Shown piece by piece: positions 20,783-31,436 of a stretch of 64,000 nt of DNA. The stretch comes from Stenotrophomonas sp. 169 (lineage in GTDB: Bacteria > Pseudomonadota > Gammaproteobacteria > Xanthomonadales > Xanthomonadaceae), in the NCBI RefSeq assembly GCF_014621775.1, contig NZ_CP061204.1, positions 1,570,501 through 1,634,500 of the forward strand, given 5' to 3'. The notes below the pieces were generated by a model that saw only the letters and a list, made by a program, of their open reading frames with translations, ran no database searches and had not been told where the DNA came from. Position 1 is the stretch's first letter. The number at the start of each line of letters is the position of its first letter. Both the position numbers and the translations under genes were made by a program.

Positions 20783-21099
20783 CAGCGCCGCGCCTTGGCG
20801 GGGTGTGCGTGCGGCCGGTGCCAAGCGGCCAGGGCGGGCAGCAGCATCGCCATGGCCATCCAGCTGCACAGCATCACCACCAGGCCTGCGCCGACACCCA
20901 GGTTGGCCATCCACAACCACAGCGAAGCCACCGCTGCGACCGTGCCGATCTCGCGGCCGAGCCGGCCGGCACGGTGCACGCGCGGCCACCGGCAGTGCCG
21001 GGAGGCGGCATAGAAGGCCATCGTGGAGAATATCGACGCTGCCAAGGCAAGCGAACAGAAACCCAACGAAGACAATCCGATGGTGGGAACCTGGATCAT
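20782..21099 (-). CDS. DUF3325 small membrane protein
   Basis: Encodes 105 residues with three predicted membrane segments (about 8-30, 50-70, 75-95) and a basic loop HCRWPRVHRAGR. It is the first gene of the minus-strand run that continues with DUF3649 and PepSY. A 14/19 match to the Fur box lies about 90 bases upstream. The start is taken as ATG 21099; no strong ribosome site was seen. Confidence 0.75.
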   Translation of the reverse strand: MIQVPTIGLSSLGFCSLALAASIFSTMAFYAASRHCRWPRVHRAGRLGREIGTVAAVASLWLWMANLGVGAGLVVMLCSWMAMAMLLPALAAWHRPHAHPAKARR

Positions 21100-21187
21100 G
21101 CGGCGATCAAGCCCATGGCGCGTGTGGACGGACGATCAGAAGAGGGGGTCATGGGGGAGCCGGAAGGAAAGGCAGGGCCGATTGCCT

Positions 21188-21206
21188 GAGCATGGTAATC
21201 ATTGCC
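21188..21206. promoter_or_regulatory. Fur-box-like operator
   Basis: GAGCATGGTAATCATTGCC matches the 19-base Fur consensus GATAATGATAATCATTATC at 14 positions, including the core TAATCATT. It lies upstream of the minus-strand DUF3325-DUF3649-PepSY genes and fits iron repression. Confidence 0.6.
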
Positions 21207-21254
21207 ATTTGCCGCCGCCAGCCTGGGCTATTCAGGCCGGACACGGTGTTGACC

Positions 21255-21283
21255 TTGGGCTTTGCGGCAGGCTGGTTTAAGAT
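21255..21283 (+). promoter_or_regulatory. Candidate promoter of the thrS leader
   Basis: TTGGGC (21255-21260), 17-base spacer, TAAGAT (21278-21283), about 60 bases before the leader peptide. The -35 match is weak. Confidence 0.45.
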
Positions 21284-21345
21284 CAGCGTGGATACCCTGA
21301 CTGGAACCAAGGTGGCCCGCGCCCAGCGCCGGCCGAGCGTGTGAC

Positions 21346-21372
21346 ATGAGCACTACCACCGCCCACCGCTGA
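21346..21372 (+). CDS. Threonine-rich leader peptide (MSTTTAHR) of thrS
   Basis: ATG 21346 opens an eight-codon frame with three consecutive threonine codons (ACT ACC ACC) and stops at 21370-21372. A terminator hairpin starts 22 bases later and thrS follows. This is the layout of ribosome-mediated attenuation: stalling at Thr codons when charged tRNA-Thr is low would favour read-through into threonyl-tRNA synthetase. A weakness is that no clear ribosome-binding site is visible. Confidence 0.55.
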   Translation: MSTTTAHR

Positions 21373-21394
21373 CCTGCCCCGACGGCCCACTTGC

Positions 21395-21417
21395 AGGCGC
21401 CTTCGTGGCGCTTTTTT
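21395..21417 (+). terminator. Attenuator-like terminator before thrS
   Basis: AGGCGCC (21395-21401), loop TTCGT, GGCGCTT (21407-21413), followed by T to 21417. An upstream AGCGCC (21325-21330) could pair with the 3' arm as an alternative structure. Confidence 0.75.
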
Positions 21418-21484
21418 ATTATCCGGGCGCTGCCCGGATCCGCATTCCAGCCCCTGCGCGGGCCTTGCCAGAAAAAATATCCCG

Positions 21485-23386
21485 ATGATCACGATCACCC
21501 TTCCCGACGGCAGCCGCCGCGAATTCGAACATCCCGTCAGCGTCATGGACGTCGCCCAGTCGATCGGCGCCGGCCTGGCCAAGGCCACCCTCGCCGGCTC
21601 GGTGGATGGCGTGCTGGTCGATGCCAGCGACGTGATCGATCATGACGCGACCCTGCGCATCATCACCGCCAAGGACGAGGAGGGCGTGGAGATCATCCGC
21701 CACTCCAGCGCGCATCTGGTCGGCCACGCGGTGAAGCAGCTGTACCCCGACGCCAAGATGGTGATCGGCCCGGTCATTGCCGAAGGGTTCTATTACGACA
21801 TCCAGTCCGAACGTCCGTTCACCCCGGATGACCTGGCCGCGATCGAAAAGCGCATGGGCGAGCTGATCGCGCAGGACTACGACGTGGTGAAAAAGGTGAC
21901 CCCGCGCGCCGAAGTCGTGGAAATCTTCAAAGCGCGTGGTGAGGACTACAAGCTGCGCCTGATCGAAGACATGTCCGACGACATCCAGGCGATGGGCATG
22001 TATTACCACCAGGAATACGTGGACATGTGCCGTGGTCCGCACGTGCCGAACACGCGCTTCCTCAAAGCGTTCAAGCTGACCCGCATTTCGGGCGCATACT
22101 GGCGCGGCGATGCGCAGAACGAGCAGCTGCAGCGCATCTACGGCACCGCGTGGGCCGACAAGAAGCAGCTGGATGCCTATATCAAGCGCATCGAAGAAGC
22201 GGAAATGCGCGACCACCGCCGCATCGGCAAGCAGCAGGACCTGTTCCACCTGCAGGAAGAGGCGCCGGGCCTGGTGTTCTGGCACCCGAAGGGCTGGGCG
22301 CTGTGGCAGGTGGTGGAGCAGTACATGCGCAAGGTCTACCGCAACAGTGGCTATGGCGAGGTGCGCTGCCCGCAGATCCTGGACGTGTCGCTGTGGAAGC
22401 AGTCCGGCCATTGGGACAACTACAAAGAGAACATGTTCTTCACCGAATCGGAGAAGCGCACCTACGCGGTCAAGCCGATGAACTGCCCGGGCCACATCCA
22501 GGTGTTCAACCAGGGCCTGCACAGCTACCGCGACCTGCCGATCCGCTACGGTGAGTTCGGTTCCTGCCATCGCAACGAGCCCTCCGGCGCGCTGCACGGC
22601 ATCCTGCGCGTGCGCGGTTTCACCCAGGACGACGGCCATGTGTTCTGCACCGAATCGCAGATCGAAGACGAAGTGACGGCGTTCCACCAGCAGGCGCTGG
22701 CGGTGTACCAGCACTTCGGTTTCGAGGACATCCAGATCAAGATCGCACTGCGCCCGGAATCGCGCCTGGGCGACGACGCCACGTGGGACAAGGCCGAAGG
22801 CGCGCTGCGCTCGGCGCTGTCCAGCTGTGGCGTGGAATGGCAGGAGCTGCCGGGCGAGGGCGCCTTCTACGGGCCGAAGATCGAGTACCACCTGAAGGAC
22901 GCGATCGGCCGTACCTGGCAGCTGGGCACCATGCAGGTCGATTTCATGATGCCGGGACGCCTGGGGGCGGAGTATGTGGACGAGAACAGCCAGAAGAAGC
23001 ACCCCGTCATGCTGCACCGGGCGATCGTGGGGTCGATGGAGCGTTTCATCGGTATCCTGATCGAGCACCACGCCGGCCAGTTCCCGGCATGGCTGGCGCC
23101 GACGCAGGTGGTGGTGGCCAACATCACCGATGCACAGGCTGAATACGTGAGCGAGGTGCGCAAATCCCTTGCGGATCAAGGCTTCCGCGTTACCGCCGAT
23201 TTGCGTAACGAGAAGATCGGTTATAAGATTCGCGAGCACACGCTTCAGCGCGTGCCGTACCTCCTGGTCATTGGTGACCGTGAGAAGGAAAACGGCGCGG
23301 TCGCGGTGCGTACGCGCTCCGGCGAGGATCTGGGCAGCATGAGTCTCCAGGCCTTCGTTGAGCGGCTGCAGGCCGAAGGCGCGTAA
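21485..23386 (+). CDS. thrS: Threonyl-tRNA synthetase
   Basis: Encodes 633 residues, near the usual 642. In order: TGS domain (1-61), editing domain with the HxxxH motif in [20 protein letters not shown], class II catalytic core ([15 protein letters not shown], the zinc Cys; [20 protein letters not shown], motif 2; [13 protein letters not shown]), and the anticodon-binding domain (about 535-633). A Thr-codon leader and terminator precede it, suggesting control by threonine charging. infC follows 64 bases later. Confidence 0.98.
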   Translation: MITITLPDGSRREFEHPVSVMDVAQSIGAGLAKATLAGSVDGVLVDASDVIDHDATLRIITAKDEEGVEIIRHSSAHLVGHAVKQLYPDAKMVIGPVIAEGFYYDIQSERPFTPDDLAAIEKRMGELIAQDYDVVKKVTPRAEVVEIFKARGEDYKLRLIEDMSDDIQAMGMYYHQEYVDMCRGPHVPNTRFLKAFKLTRISGAYWRGDAQNEQLQRIYGTAWADKKQLDAYIKRIEEAEMRDHRRIGKQQDLFHLQEEAPGLVFWHPKGWALWQVVEQYMRKVYRNSGYGEVRCPQILDVSLWKQSGHWDNYKENMFFTESEKRTYAVKPMNCPGHIQVFNQGLHSYRDLPIRYGEFGSCHRNEPSGALHGILRVRGFTQDDGHVFCTESQIEDEVTAFHQQALAVYQHFGFEDIQIKIALRPESRLGDDATWDKAEGALRSALSSCGVEWQELPGEGAFYGPKIEYHLKDAIGRTWQLGTMQVDFMMPGRLGAEYVDENSQKKHPVMLHRAIVGSMERFIGILIEHHAGQFPAWLAPTQVVVANITDAQAEYVSEVRKSLADQGFRVTADLRNEKIGYKIREHTLQRVPYLLVIGDREKENGAVAVRTRSGEDLGSMSLQAFVERLQAEGA

Positions 23387-23450
23387 TCAAAAGGTCCGAC
23401 CCGTGCGCAAAGGCGCGCGGGTCGGTTCAACCCCCTTGGGAGATCGCAAT

Positions 23451-23978
23451 ATCAGTACCCCTGACAACAAACAGAATCGCAGGAATCAGGAAATCCGTGT
23501 CCCGCGCGTCCGCGTGATCGGTAGTGACGGTGAGATGATCGGCGTGCTGACGCGCGACGAAGCACTGTCCATGGCCGAAGACGAGGGCTTGGACCTGGTC
23601 GAGATCCAGCCGCAGGCCGATCCGCCGGTGTGCAAGATCATGGACTTCGGCAAGTTCAAGTTCGAAGCCCAGAAGAAGGCCAGCGAGGCCAAGAAGAAGA
23701 GCAAGCAGGTCGAGATCAAGGAAGTGAAGTTCCGTCCGGTCACGGATGAGGGCGACTACCAGATCAAGCTGCGCAAGATGCGCGGTTTCCTCGAAGAGGG
23801 CGACAAGATCAAGGTCAACATCCGCTTCCGTGGCCGCGAAATGAGCCATCAGGAACTGGGTCGTGAAATCGCCAGCCGGATCGAGACCGATCTGGGCGAG
23901 GACATCGTGATCGAATCCCGTCCGCGCCTGGAAGGCCGTCAGATGGTGATGATGATTGCTCCGAAGAAGAAGACATAA
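23451..23978 (+). CDS. infC: Translation initiation factor IF-3, ATC start codon
   Basis: Encodes 175 residues. IF-3 binds the 30S subunit and checks the start codon and initiator tRNA. It has the N-domain [21 protein letters not shown], the Lys-rich linker [16 protein letters not shown] and the C-domain [14 protein letters not shown]. The family N terminus begins at [15 protein letters not shown], which places the start at ATC 23451, preceded by GGGAG eight bases upstream. Non-standard starts in infC (ATT in E. coli) allow IF-3 to repress its own translation. A GTG at 23403 in frame is the alternative. Confidence 0.93.
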   Translation: MSTPDNKQNRRNQEIRVPRVRVIGSDGEMIGVLTRDEALSMAEDEGLDLVEIQPQADPPVCKIMDFGKFKFEAQKKASEAKKKSKQVEIKEVKFRPVTDEGDYQIKLRKMRGFLEEGDKIKVNIRFRGREMSHQELGREIASRIETDLGEDIVIESRPRLEGRQMVMMIAPKKKT

Positions 23979-24028
23979 AGCCTGACGGGCTGCCCTGCGG
24001 GGCGCCTGGCGGCTGAATCGTCACGGTG

Positions 24029-24058
24029 GAAAGGCGCTCATGGCGCCTTTCTGCTTTT
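24029..24058 (+). terminator. First hairpin after infC
   Basis: Nine perfect pairs (24029-24037 / 24043-24051), loop TCATG, followed by TGCTTTT. It is a moderate terminator, or the first half of a double terminator. Confidence 0.7.
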
Positions 24059-24070
24059 CCGGGGATGACG

Positions 24071-24109
24071 AGCGGGCAGGCATCTGCTTTGCCCGCTTTT
24101 CTTTTTTTC
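24071..24109 (+). terminator. Second, strong terminator after infC
   Basis: AGCGGGCA (24071-24078) pairs with TGCCCGCT (24090-24097) and is followed by TTTCTTTTTTTC. The T-rich tract continues into hairpin element C. Confidence 0.85.
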
Positions 24110-24128
24110 TGCGCGGCCGGCGGATTGC

Positions 24129-24250
24129 GGAAACCGTCAGCGGGCCGGGCGGGGCAGGTTGCACGGGGCCCTTGGAGCCCCGGACGGGCGGAAAGGAGCT
24201 TACATGGACGTACTTGCAGCGTGCCCCGTGCAGCCTGCCCCGTCCGGCCC
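24129..24250 (+). repeat. Large hairpin element C with two GGA-loop hairpins
   Basis: Arms of 28 bases (24142-24169 and 24223-24250) pair at 26 positions plus two G-T pairs, enclosing 53 bases. Inner hairpins are GCCC-CGGAC-GGGC (24177-24189) and TAC-ATGGAC-GTA (24201-24212). GGAAACCGTC at 24129-24138 corresponds to GGAACCTGTC beside elements A and B. As in B, a T-rich tract precedes it and GAGGGGGT...CACCCGTTCG follows (24282-24302). The element sits between the infC terminators and the rpmI promoter. Confidence 0.78.
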
Positions 24251-24317
24251 AGCCCCGGCAACCGCGTTGCATGCGTCGGCGCGAGGGGGTGTCACCCGTT
24301 CGCTGACATCAATCGCG

Positions 24318-24346
24318 TTGCCCGAGGCCCATTTCCCCTGTATGAT
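24318..24346 (+). promoter_or_regulatory. Promoter of rpmI-rplT
   Basis: TTGCCC (24318-24323), 17-base spacer, TATGAT (24341-24346). It follows element C and explains how rpmI and rplT are expressed downstream of two terminators. Confidence 0.75.
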
Positions 24347-24463
24347 TGCCGGCTCGACCCATCAGGAGGGGTCGTACGCGGATCATGGCAGGACGGAAAG
24401 AGTGGCCACGGCCACCGCCAGATCAGTCAGAAACCAGGGTCATATCCCATCAAGGACATTGCA

Positions 24464-24661
24464 ATGCCCAAGATCAAGACCAACCGGGCGGCGGCCAAGC
24501 GTTTCCGCAAGACCGCCTCGGGCAAGTACAAGTGCGGCCACGCAAACCGTAGCCATATCCTCACGAAGAAAGCGACCAAGCGGAAGCGTAACCTGCGGCA
24601 GACGAATCACGTCCGCGCAGAAGACGCCGGCCGTCTGGACCGCATGCTCCCTTACCTCTGA
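24464..24661 (+). CDS. rpmI: 50S ribosomal protein L35
   Basis: Encodes 65 residues, the normal length of this basic protein. [20 protein letters not shown] and the [15 protein letters not shown] segment are conserved. It is in the standard infC-rpmI-rplT order, but here it is separated from infC by 485 bases with terminators, a large hairpin and its own promoter. In E. coli L20 represses rpmI by binding mRNA; the leader here is long enough for similar control, but no L20 site was identified. Confidence 0.97.
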
Positions 24662-24672
24662 GGAACTGACAC

Positions 24673-25032
24673 ATGGCACGAGTAAAGCGTGGCGTACAGG
24701 CGCGTCGCCGCCACAAGAAAATCCTGACTCTGGCGAAGGGCTACTACAATGCCCGTCGTAAGGTCTTCCGCGTTGCCAAGCAGGCCGTCATCAAGGCCCA
24801 GCAGTACGCGTACATCGGTCGTAAGCAGAAGAAGCGTAATTTCCGCTCGCTGTGGATCGTCCGCATCAACGCAGCAGCCCGCATCAACGGCCTGAGCTAC
24901 AGCCGTTTCATGAATGGTCTGCTGAAGGCGGGCATCACCCTTGACCGTAAGGTCCTGGCTGATATCGCCGTGCACGACGAGGCAGCTTTTGCCGCGTTGG
25001 CTGAAAAGGCCAAGGGCGCACTGGCGGCATAA
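24673..25032 (+). CDS. rplT: 50S ribosomal protein L20
   Basis: Encodes 119 residues (E. coli 118). L20 binds 23S rRNA early in 50S assembly. Conserved blocks are [37 protein letters not shown] and the C-terminal [19 protein letters not shown]. It starts 11 bases after rpmI. Confidence 0.98.
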   Translation: MARVKRGVQARRRHKKILTLAKGYYNARRKVFRVAKQAVIKAQQYAYIGRKQKKRNFRSLWIVRINAAARINGLSYSRFMNGLLKAGITLDRKVLADIAVHDEAAFAALAEKAKGALAA

Positions 25033-25077
25033 GTCCCCATCCCGCCGTTGACGTTCGCGCGCAACGGTGGTGGTTGA

Positions 25078-26220
<1,143 letters not shown>

Positions 26221-26229
26221 TCCCGATCC

Positions 26230-26253
26230 GTAGCGCCGAGCCATGCTCGGCGG
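26230..26253 (+). repeat. SMAG palindrome between pheS and pheT
   Basis: A GTAG-bordered palindrome (GTAGCGCCGAGC, CAT, GCTCGGCGG) fills much of the 71-base gap inside this operon. As RNA it forms a stable hairpin between the two genes. Confidence 0.88.
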
Positions 26254-26291
26254 CTGTTGCTCGGTTGCTCCATTCAACCAGGTTGAACCTC

Positions 26292-28673
26292 ATGAAATTC
26301 TCCGAAAACTGGCTGCGCAGCCACGTCCCGACCGCCGCATCGCGCGATGAGCTCAGCGCGGTATTGACGGCCATCGGCCTGGAAGTGGAAGCGGTCGACG
26401 CGCTGGGCGCGGGCCTGGACCACGTGGTCGTGGCCCGCATCGTCGAGGCCGTGCGCCATCCAGAAGCCGACCGCCTGCAGATCTGCCAGGTCGATGCGGG
26501 GCAGGGCAGCCTGCTGCAGATCGTCTGCGGCGCGCCGAACGCGCGCCCCGGCCTGGTCGCGCCGCTGGCGCTGGTCGGTGCGCAGATCGGCAGCCTGAAG
26601 ATCAGTGCCGCCACACTGCGCGGCGTCGACTCCAATGGCATGCTGTGCTCGGCCAAGGAACTGGGCCTGGACAGCGATGCGTCCGGCCTGTTCGAACTGC
26701 CTGATGACGCACCGATCGGCCAAGGCCTGGTCGAGTACCTGGGCCTGCCCGACGCCAGCATCGAGATCAAGCTGACCCCGAACCGTGCCGACTGCTTCAG
26801 CGTGCGCGGCATTGCCTTCGACGTGGCCGCTGCCACCCGCAGCGACGTAGTGCCGTTTGCCGCTGATGCGGTACCGGCCACCGCCACGCGCGAGCTGTCG
26901 ATCTCGCTGGATGCCGGTGCCGAAGCGCCGCGTTATCTGGGTCGTGTCATCGAAGGCGTCAACGCGGCCGCCAAGACCCCGCTGTGGATGGCCGAGCGCC
27001 TGCGTCGCAGCGGTGTGCGGCCGGTGTCGCTGCTGGTCGACATCACCCAGTACGTGATGCTGGAACTGGGCCAGCCGATGCATGCCTATGACCTGGGCAC
27101 GTTGCAGGGCAGCATCGCCGTGCGTCGCTCGCGTGCCGGCGAATCCCTGAAGCTGCTCGACGGCCGCGACGCCGCGCTGGATGACAGTTTCCTGGTGGTC
27201 ACCGATGCAGACCGTCCGGTCGGCCTGGCCGGCCTGATGGGCGGCTTCGACACGCGCGTCACCGACGCCACCACCGACGTATTCCTGGAGGCCGCGCACT
27301 TCGCGCCGGCCGCCATCATGGGCCGCGGCCGCAAGCTGGGCCTGCATACCGATGCCGGGCACCGCTTCGAACGCGGCGTGGATCCGGCGCTGCCGCGCAC
27401 CGCCATCGAGCATGCCACCGCGCTGGTGCTGGAGCTGGCCGGTGGCACGGCCGCCCCGGTGACCGAAGCGGTGCGTGCGTCCGACCTGCCGTCGCCGGCG
27501 GTGATCGGCCTGCGCCGTGCGCGCATCACCCGCGTGCTTGGCATCACCATCGCTGATGCGGAAGTCGAGCGTATCCTGCGCGCGCTGGGCATGGAGGTCG
27601 CCGCCGCAGCCGATGGCTGGCAGGTCACTTCGCCGAGCCGCCGCTTCGATGTGGCCATCGAAGAAGACCTGATCGAAGAGCTGGCGCGCATCCACGGCTA
27701 CGAGCAGATCCCGACCACGTTGCCCGGTGGCGCCGCGCGCGTGGCGATGCCCAGCGAGACCCGTCTGGAAGAGCTGAGCGTGCGTCGCCAGTTGCTGGCG
27801 CGCGAACTGCAGGAAACCATCAATTTCGCGTTTGTCGACGCGCAGCTGCTGCAGCAGTGGCAGCTCAATGACAGTCTGGTGCCGCTGGCCAATCCGCTGT
27901 CGGCCGAGCTGGCGATCATGCGTCCGGCGCTGCTGCCGGGTCTGGTCGCCACGTTGGGCCGCAACGTGGCGCGTCAGGCCGGTCGCGTACGGCTGTTCGA
28001 AATCGGCCGCGCGTTCGCCGCGCAGGCCGGCGAGGGCGCTCCCGCACCTCTGGAAACGCAGCGCGTGGCCGTTGCGGTGTGCGGCGACGCCGATGCCGAG
28101 CAGTGGGGCGTGGCGGCGCGCAAGGTCGATTTCCACGACCTGAAGGGCGATCTGGAAGCGCTGGCCGCTGCCAGCGGGGCTGAGCTGACCTTCAAGCCGT
28201 CCGTGCAGCCCTTCGGTCACCCGGCGCGATCGGCCGATGTGTACCGCGGTGAGGTGCGGCTGGGGTGGATCGGACAGATGCATCCGCGGCTGGCCAAGGC
28301 GATGGAGATCGACGTGGACGTGTACGGTCTGGAGCTGGATCTGGCGCCCTTGGCGGCCCGTGAACTGCCGCGTGCCGGCGAGCTGTCGCGCTTCCCGGCG
28401 ATGCGTCGCGACCTGGCCGTGCTGGCGCCCGACGCCGTCGACTGGGCCGATCTGGCGGCCACCGTGCGACGGGCCGCCGGCCCCTTGCTGCGCGAGCTCA
28501 ACCTGTTTGATCGATACGTCGGACAGGGGGTAGAGCCGGGCTTCAAGAGTCTCGCTATGGGCTTGATTTTGCAGGACAAGTCGCGCACTCTGACGGACCG
28601 CGACGTGGACGCGGTGGTGGCCGAGGTGGTCACCGCCATCGAGCGTGAACACCACGCCCGGATCCGCGGTTGA
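26292..28673 (+). CDS. pheT: Phenylalanyl-tRNA synthetase beta subunit
   Basis: Encodes 793 residues (E. coli 795). In order: tRNA-binding OB domain at about 39-148 ([21 protein letters not shown]), B3/B4 editing domain, B5 domain, the inactive class II-like core, and the C-terminal ferredoxin-fold anticodon-binding domain (about 700-793, [18 protein letters not shown]). ATG 26292 matches the family start [12 protein letters not shown]. Confidence 0.98.
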   Translation: MKFSENWLRSHVPTAASRDELSAVLTAIGLEVEAVDALGAGLDHVVVARIVEAVRHPEADRLQICQVDAGQGSLLQIVCGAPNARPGLVAPLALVGAQIGSLKISAATLRGVDSNGMLCSAKELGLDSDASGLFELPDDAPIGQGLVEYLGLPDASIEIKLTPNRADCFSVRGIAFDVAAATRSDVVPFAADAVPATATRELSISLDAGAEAPRYLGRVIEGVNAAAKTPLWMAERLRRSGVRPVSLLVDITQYVMLELGQPMHAYDLGTLQGSIAVRRSRAGESLKLLDGRDAALDDSFLVVTDADRPVGLAGLMGGFDTRVTDATTDVFLEAAHFAPAAIMGRGRKLGLHTDAGHRFERGVDPALPRTAIEHATALVLELAGGTAAPVTEAVRASDLPSPAVIGLRRARITRVLGITIADAEVERILRALGMEVAAAADGWQVTSPSRRFDVAIEEDLIEELARIHGYEQIPTTLPGGAARVAMPSETRLEELSVRRQLLARELQETINFAFVDAQLLQQWQLNDSLVPLANPLSAELAIMRPALLPGLVATLGRNVARQAGRVRLFEIGRAFAAQAGEGAPAPLETQRVAVAVCGDADAEQWGVAARKVDFHDLKGDLEALAAASGAELTFKPSVQPFGHPARSADVYRGEVRLGWIGQMHPRLAKAMEIDVDVYGLELDLAPLAARELPRAGELSRFPAMRRDLAVLAPDAVDWADLAATVRRAAGPLLRELNLFDRYVGQGVEPGFKSLAMGLILQDKSRTLTDRDVDAVVAEVVTAIEREHHARIRG

Positions 28674-28701
28674 GCGGGCAGCACCAAGGGGTAAGCAGGC
28701 G

Positions 28702-29001
28702 ATGGCACTGACCAAGGCCGAAATGGCCGAAAAACTGTTCGACGAAGTGGGCTTGAACAAACGTGAAGCCAAGGAATTCGTCGATGCGTTCTTCGATGTG
28801 CTGCGTGACGCCTTGCAACAGGGACGTCAGGTAAAGCTGTCCGGCTTCGGCAATTTCGATCTGCGGCGCAAGAACCAGCGCCCAGGTCGCAATCCGAAAA
28901 CCGGTGAGGAAATTCCGATTTCCGCCCGCACGGTAGTCACCTTCCGTCCAGGCCAGAAGCTCAAGGAAAGGGTGGAAGCGTATGCTGGATCCGGGCAGTA
29001 A
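28702..29001 (+). CDS. ihfA: Integration host factor alpha subunit
   Basis: Encodes 99 residues, the size of E. coli IhfA. This nucleoid protein bends DNA as a heterodimer with IhfB. It has [20 protein letters not shown], the GFGNFDLR strand and the DNA-contacting arm [20 protein letters not shown] lies upstream. It follows pheT by 28 bases and overlaps the next gene by 20. Confidence 0.97.
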   Translation: MALTKAEMAEKLFDEVGLNKREAKEFVDAFFDVLRDALQQGRQVKLSGFGNFDLRRKNQRPGRNPKTGEEIPISARTVVTFRPGQKLKERVEAYAGSGQ

Positions 29002-29338
29002 CCGAGAACTTCCGCCGATACCGGCCAAGCGCTACTTCACCATTGGTGAGGTCAGCGAGCTGTGTGACGTCAAGCCGCATGTGCTGCGCTACTGGGAGAC
29101 GGAATTTCCCAGCCTGGAGCCGGCCAAGCGACGCGGCAACCGCCGGTATTACCAGCGCCATGACGTGCTGATGATCCGGCAGATCCGCAGCCTGCTGTAC
29201 GAACAGGGCTACACGATCGGCGGCGCGCGGCTGCGCCTGGATGGTGCCGATGCGCGCGGCGAAGCCGCGTTGAGCCAGCAGATCATCAAGCAGGTACGCG
29301 TGGAACTGGAAGAAGTGCTGCAACTGCTTCGCCGCTGA
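28982..29338 (+). CDS. MerR-family transcriptional regulator
   Basis: Encodes 118 residues. The N-terminal winged helix ([20 protein letters not shown], then [10 protein letters not shown] and [13 protein letters not shown]) is the MerR DNA-binding domain, followed by a dimer helix. No cysteine pattern for metal sensing and no ligand domain are present. The gene overlaps the end of ihfA by 20 bases, a conserved arrangement in gamma-proteobacteria. Its targets are not known. Confidence 0.93.
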   Translation: MLDPGSNRELPPIPAKRYFTIGEVSELCDVKPHVLRYWETEFPSLEPAKRRGNRRYYQRHDVLMIRQIRSLLYEQGYTIGGARLRLDGADARGEAALSQQIIKQVRVELEEVLQLLRR

Positions 29339-29360
29339 TTCCTTTTTCGCGCTGATCCGC

Positions 29361-29366
29361 TATACT
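29361..29366 (+). promoter_or_regulatory. -10 box of tRNA-Pro
   Basis: TATACT at 29361-29366 lies 40 bases before the tRNA. The -35 region (TTCCTT, about 16 bases upstream) is weak. Confidence 0.55.
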
Positions 29367-29406
29367 TCACGGCCCGCATCAACGGCGGGGCAACATCGCA
29401 GATATT

Positions 29407-29483
29407 CGGGGCGTAGCGCAGCCTGGTAGCGCATCTGCCTGGGGGGCAGAGGGTCGTCGGTTCGAATCCGGCCGTCCCGACCA
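29407..29483 (+). tRNA. tRNA-Pro (GGG)
   Basis: A 77-base cloverleaf with encoded CCA, acceptor CGGGGCG/CGTCCCG and anticodon loop CTGGGGG (anticodon GGG, reading CCC). It ends the pheST-ihfA-merR block, as in related genomes. Confidence 0.95.
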
Positions 29484-29502
29484 CTGTTGATGTAAACGAA
29501 GA

Positions 29503-29531
29503 GGCTCGTGCAGCAATGCGCGGGCCTTTTT
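29503..29531 (+). terminator. tRNA-Pro terminator
   Basis: GGCTCGTGC (29503-29511), loop AGCAAT, GCGCGGGCC (29518-29526), then T5; nine pairs including two G-T pairs. Confidence 0.88.
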
Positions 29532-29561
29532 CGTTTTCGGAGTTTCTACTACCGCTGCGCT

Positions 29562-29650
29562 CGCCGAGCCATGCTCGGCGGACTTCGTCCGGCACCGCGA
29601 TGTTGGACACAGGCCGCGCTTCGCGCTCGCCGAGCATGGCGCGGCGCTAC
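29562..29650. repeat. Two degenerate SMAG units
   Basis: One unit at 29562-29581 lacks its GTAG end; a second at 29613-29650 is the reverse complement of the longer unit used at 61525, ending in CTAC, with one arm mutated (CATGGCGCGGCG). Confidence 0.65.
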
Positions 29651-29669
29651 CCGGTGAGCAGCGGGGGCG

Positions 29670-31436
29670 TTACCCGCCGATGCCCACCATCGTCGCCAGC
29701 TCATCAGCCGACAGGGGGGCGGCAAACAGGAATCCCTGCAGCTGGTCGCAGTGCAGGTCAGTCAGCACGTCCCGCTGCGCTGCGGTTTCCACGCCTTCGG
29801 CCACGGTCGTATAACCCAGGCCCTTGGCGAGCTCGATGATCGCCTTCGCCTTCAAACGTGCACCCGGATCATCCGCCAGGTGATCCACCAGCGACTTGTC
29901 CATCTTGATCGTGGAAATGGGCAGCCGTGAGAGATACCCGAAGTTGCTGTAGCCGCTACCGAAGTCATCAATTGCAATCCGCACGCCCACGCCCGCCAGG
30001 CGCGCCAACTGCTCGCCCGCAACGGTATTGGCTCGCAGCCATTCTCCCTCGGTAATCTCGATTTCCAACAGCGAAGGCGCCAGCTCACGCACGGCTAGTT
30101 TCTGCAGCAGCCGCTCGGCCATGCCCTCGGTGGACAGGTCCGACGCGGCCAGGTTGACCGACAGCGACAGCGACAGGCCGGCCAGCTGCCACGCCGCCAG
30201 CTGGTCCAGCGCTGCATCGACGACCCAGCCGCTGACTGCCGGCATCAGCGCCGTACGCTCGAAAACGGGAATGAACTCGGCCGGGCCTACCGGCCCCAGG
30301 CGGGGATGGTTCCAGCGGATCAGCGCTTCGGCCGAAACGATCTTCTGCGTGATCGCCTCCACGCGTGGCTGGAACAGCAGGTAGAACTCCTCGCGCCGCA
30401 GGCCGCGCTCCGCATCCGCTGCCAGACGGTAACCGCGCCGCAGCAGCTCATCGCGGCGCTCGGAGTACCAGCAGAAGTCCAGGCGCCCGGTGATGGCCGC
30501 CTGCAGGCTGACCAGCAGCTTGCGCAGCACATCGTTGCTGCTGTCCTTGGCCGGATCGAACGTGCAGATGCCGGCATGGAACTGCGGTGACATGGGCACG
30601 GCGGCGGCCATCACCGGGCGGGTGATGCGCTGCTTCAGTTCCAGCAGCAGCGTCTCTACATCCTCCGCCAACGGCTGATCGACCAGAAAAACAAAGCGGC
30701 TGGTGCCGACGTGGTAGATATCGGCGATGTCCTCCAGGGCGACGCGCAGGCGAACGCCGGAGCGGTGGATCATCGCCTCCAGCGGCGGCATGCCCAACGC
30801 CTGGCCTGCTTCTTCCAGCCGCGGTACATCCAGCACGTCCAGCAGCACGGCGTGCACGGGGCCCCGCGCACGCGATACCAGGCCGTCGTAATCAATATGG
30901 AACTGGTGCCGGTTGGGCAGGCCGCTGACCGGATCCTGCCGCCCGGACAGGCGCCGCAGCTCCAACTGGCTCATGGCCATGGCGGCGAGGGTCTTGAGGT
31001 GCTGGCGGTCGTCTTCGCTCAGCTCGCGCGGCTCGCGCGCCATCACGCAGATCGCGCCGATCGGCACCCCGTTCTTGGCCACCAGCGGGGCACCGGCATA
31101 GAAGCGCAGGTGCGGCGGACCGCACACCAGGCCGTTACCCGCAAAGCGGGGATCTGCGCGCAGGTCCGGCACTACCATGACGTCGGCAGCGGTGATGGTG
31201 TAGGAGCAGACAGACGAGCGGATATCGGTTCCGGGAATGTCCAGACCGACTTTGGAGATGAAGCGCTGGGAGTCCGTACCCACGATCGAAACGAACGCGA
31301 CCGGCGCATTGAACGCGAATGCAGCGAGCTGCGTGATGCGGTCCAGCGATGCGCCCGCCGCCGCATCGAGCACCTGCAGGGCACCCACGGCGGCCATCCG
31401 TTCCTGGGTTTTCAGTTCCTCTGACATCGGCGTCAT
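29670..31436 (-). CDS. GAF / degenerate GGDEF / EAL domain protein
   Basis: Encodes 588 residues, a likely c-di-GMP phosphodiesterase. A GAF sensor (about 10-165) is followed by a degenerate GGDEF domain (GTSRF replaces the GGDEF motif, so no cyclase activity is expected) and an EAL domain (about 335-580). The EAL site looks complete: AEALIRWNHP, the Asn of SVNLAASDL, EITE, AIDDFGSGYS, IKMDKSLV, AEGVET and DQLQGFLF. No membrane segment is seen, so it is cytosolic. The start is uncertain: TTG 31463, ATG 31436 or ATG 31427. Confidence 0.9.
   Translation of the reverse strand: MTPMSEELKTQERMAAVGALQVLDAAAGASLDRITQLAAFAFNAPVAFVSIVGTDSQRFISKVGLDIPGTDIRSSVCSYTITAADVMVVPDLRADPRFAGNGLVCGPPHLRFYAGAPLVAKNGVPIGAICVMAREPRELSEDDRQHLKTLAAMAMSQLELRRLSGRQDPVSGLPNRHQFHIDYDGLVSRARGPVHAVLLDVLDVPRLEEAGQALGMPPLEAMIHRSGVRLRVALEDIADIYHVGTSRFVFLVDQPLAEDVETLLLELKQRITRPVMAAAVPMSPQFHAGICTFDPAKDSSNDVLRKLLVSLQAAITGRLDFCWYSERRDELLRRGYRLAADAERGLRREEFYLLFQPRVEAITQKIVSAEALIRWNHPRLGPVGPAEFIPVFERTALMPAVSGWVVDAALDQLAAWQLAGLSLSLSVNLAASDLSTEGMAERLLQKLAVRELAPSLLEIEITEGEWLRANTVAGEQLARLAGVGVRIAIDDFGSGYSNFGYLSRLPISTIKMDKSLVDHLADDPGARLKAKAIIELAKGLGYTTVAEGVETAAQRDVLTDLHCDQLQGFLFAAPLSADELATMVGIGG

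Noticed and set aside
24159..24761. Open frame through hairpin element C ([13 protein letters not shown]...)
   Set aside because: It overlaps the hairpin arms, the rpmI promoter and the rpmI gene in another frame. Similar frames through elements A and B share residues only because the DNA loop is conserved.
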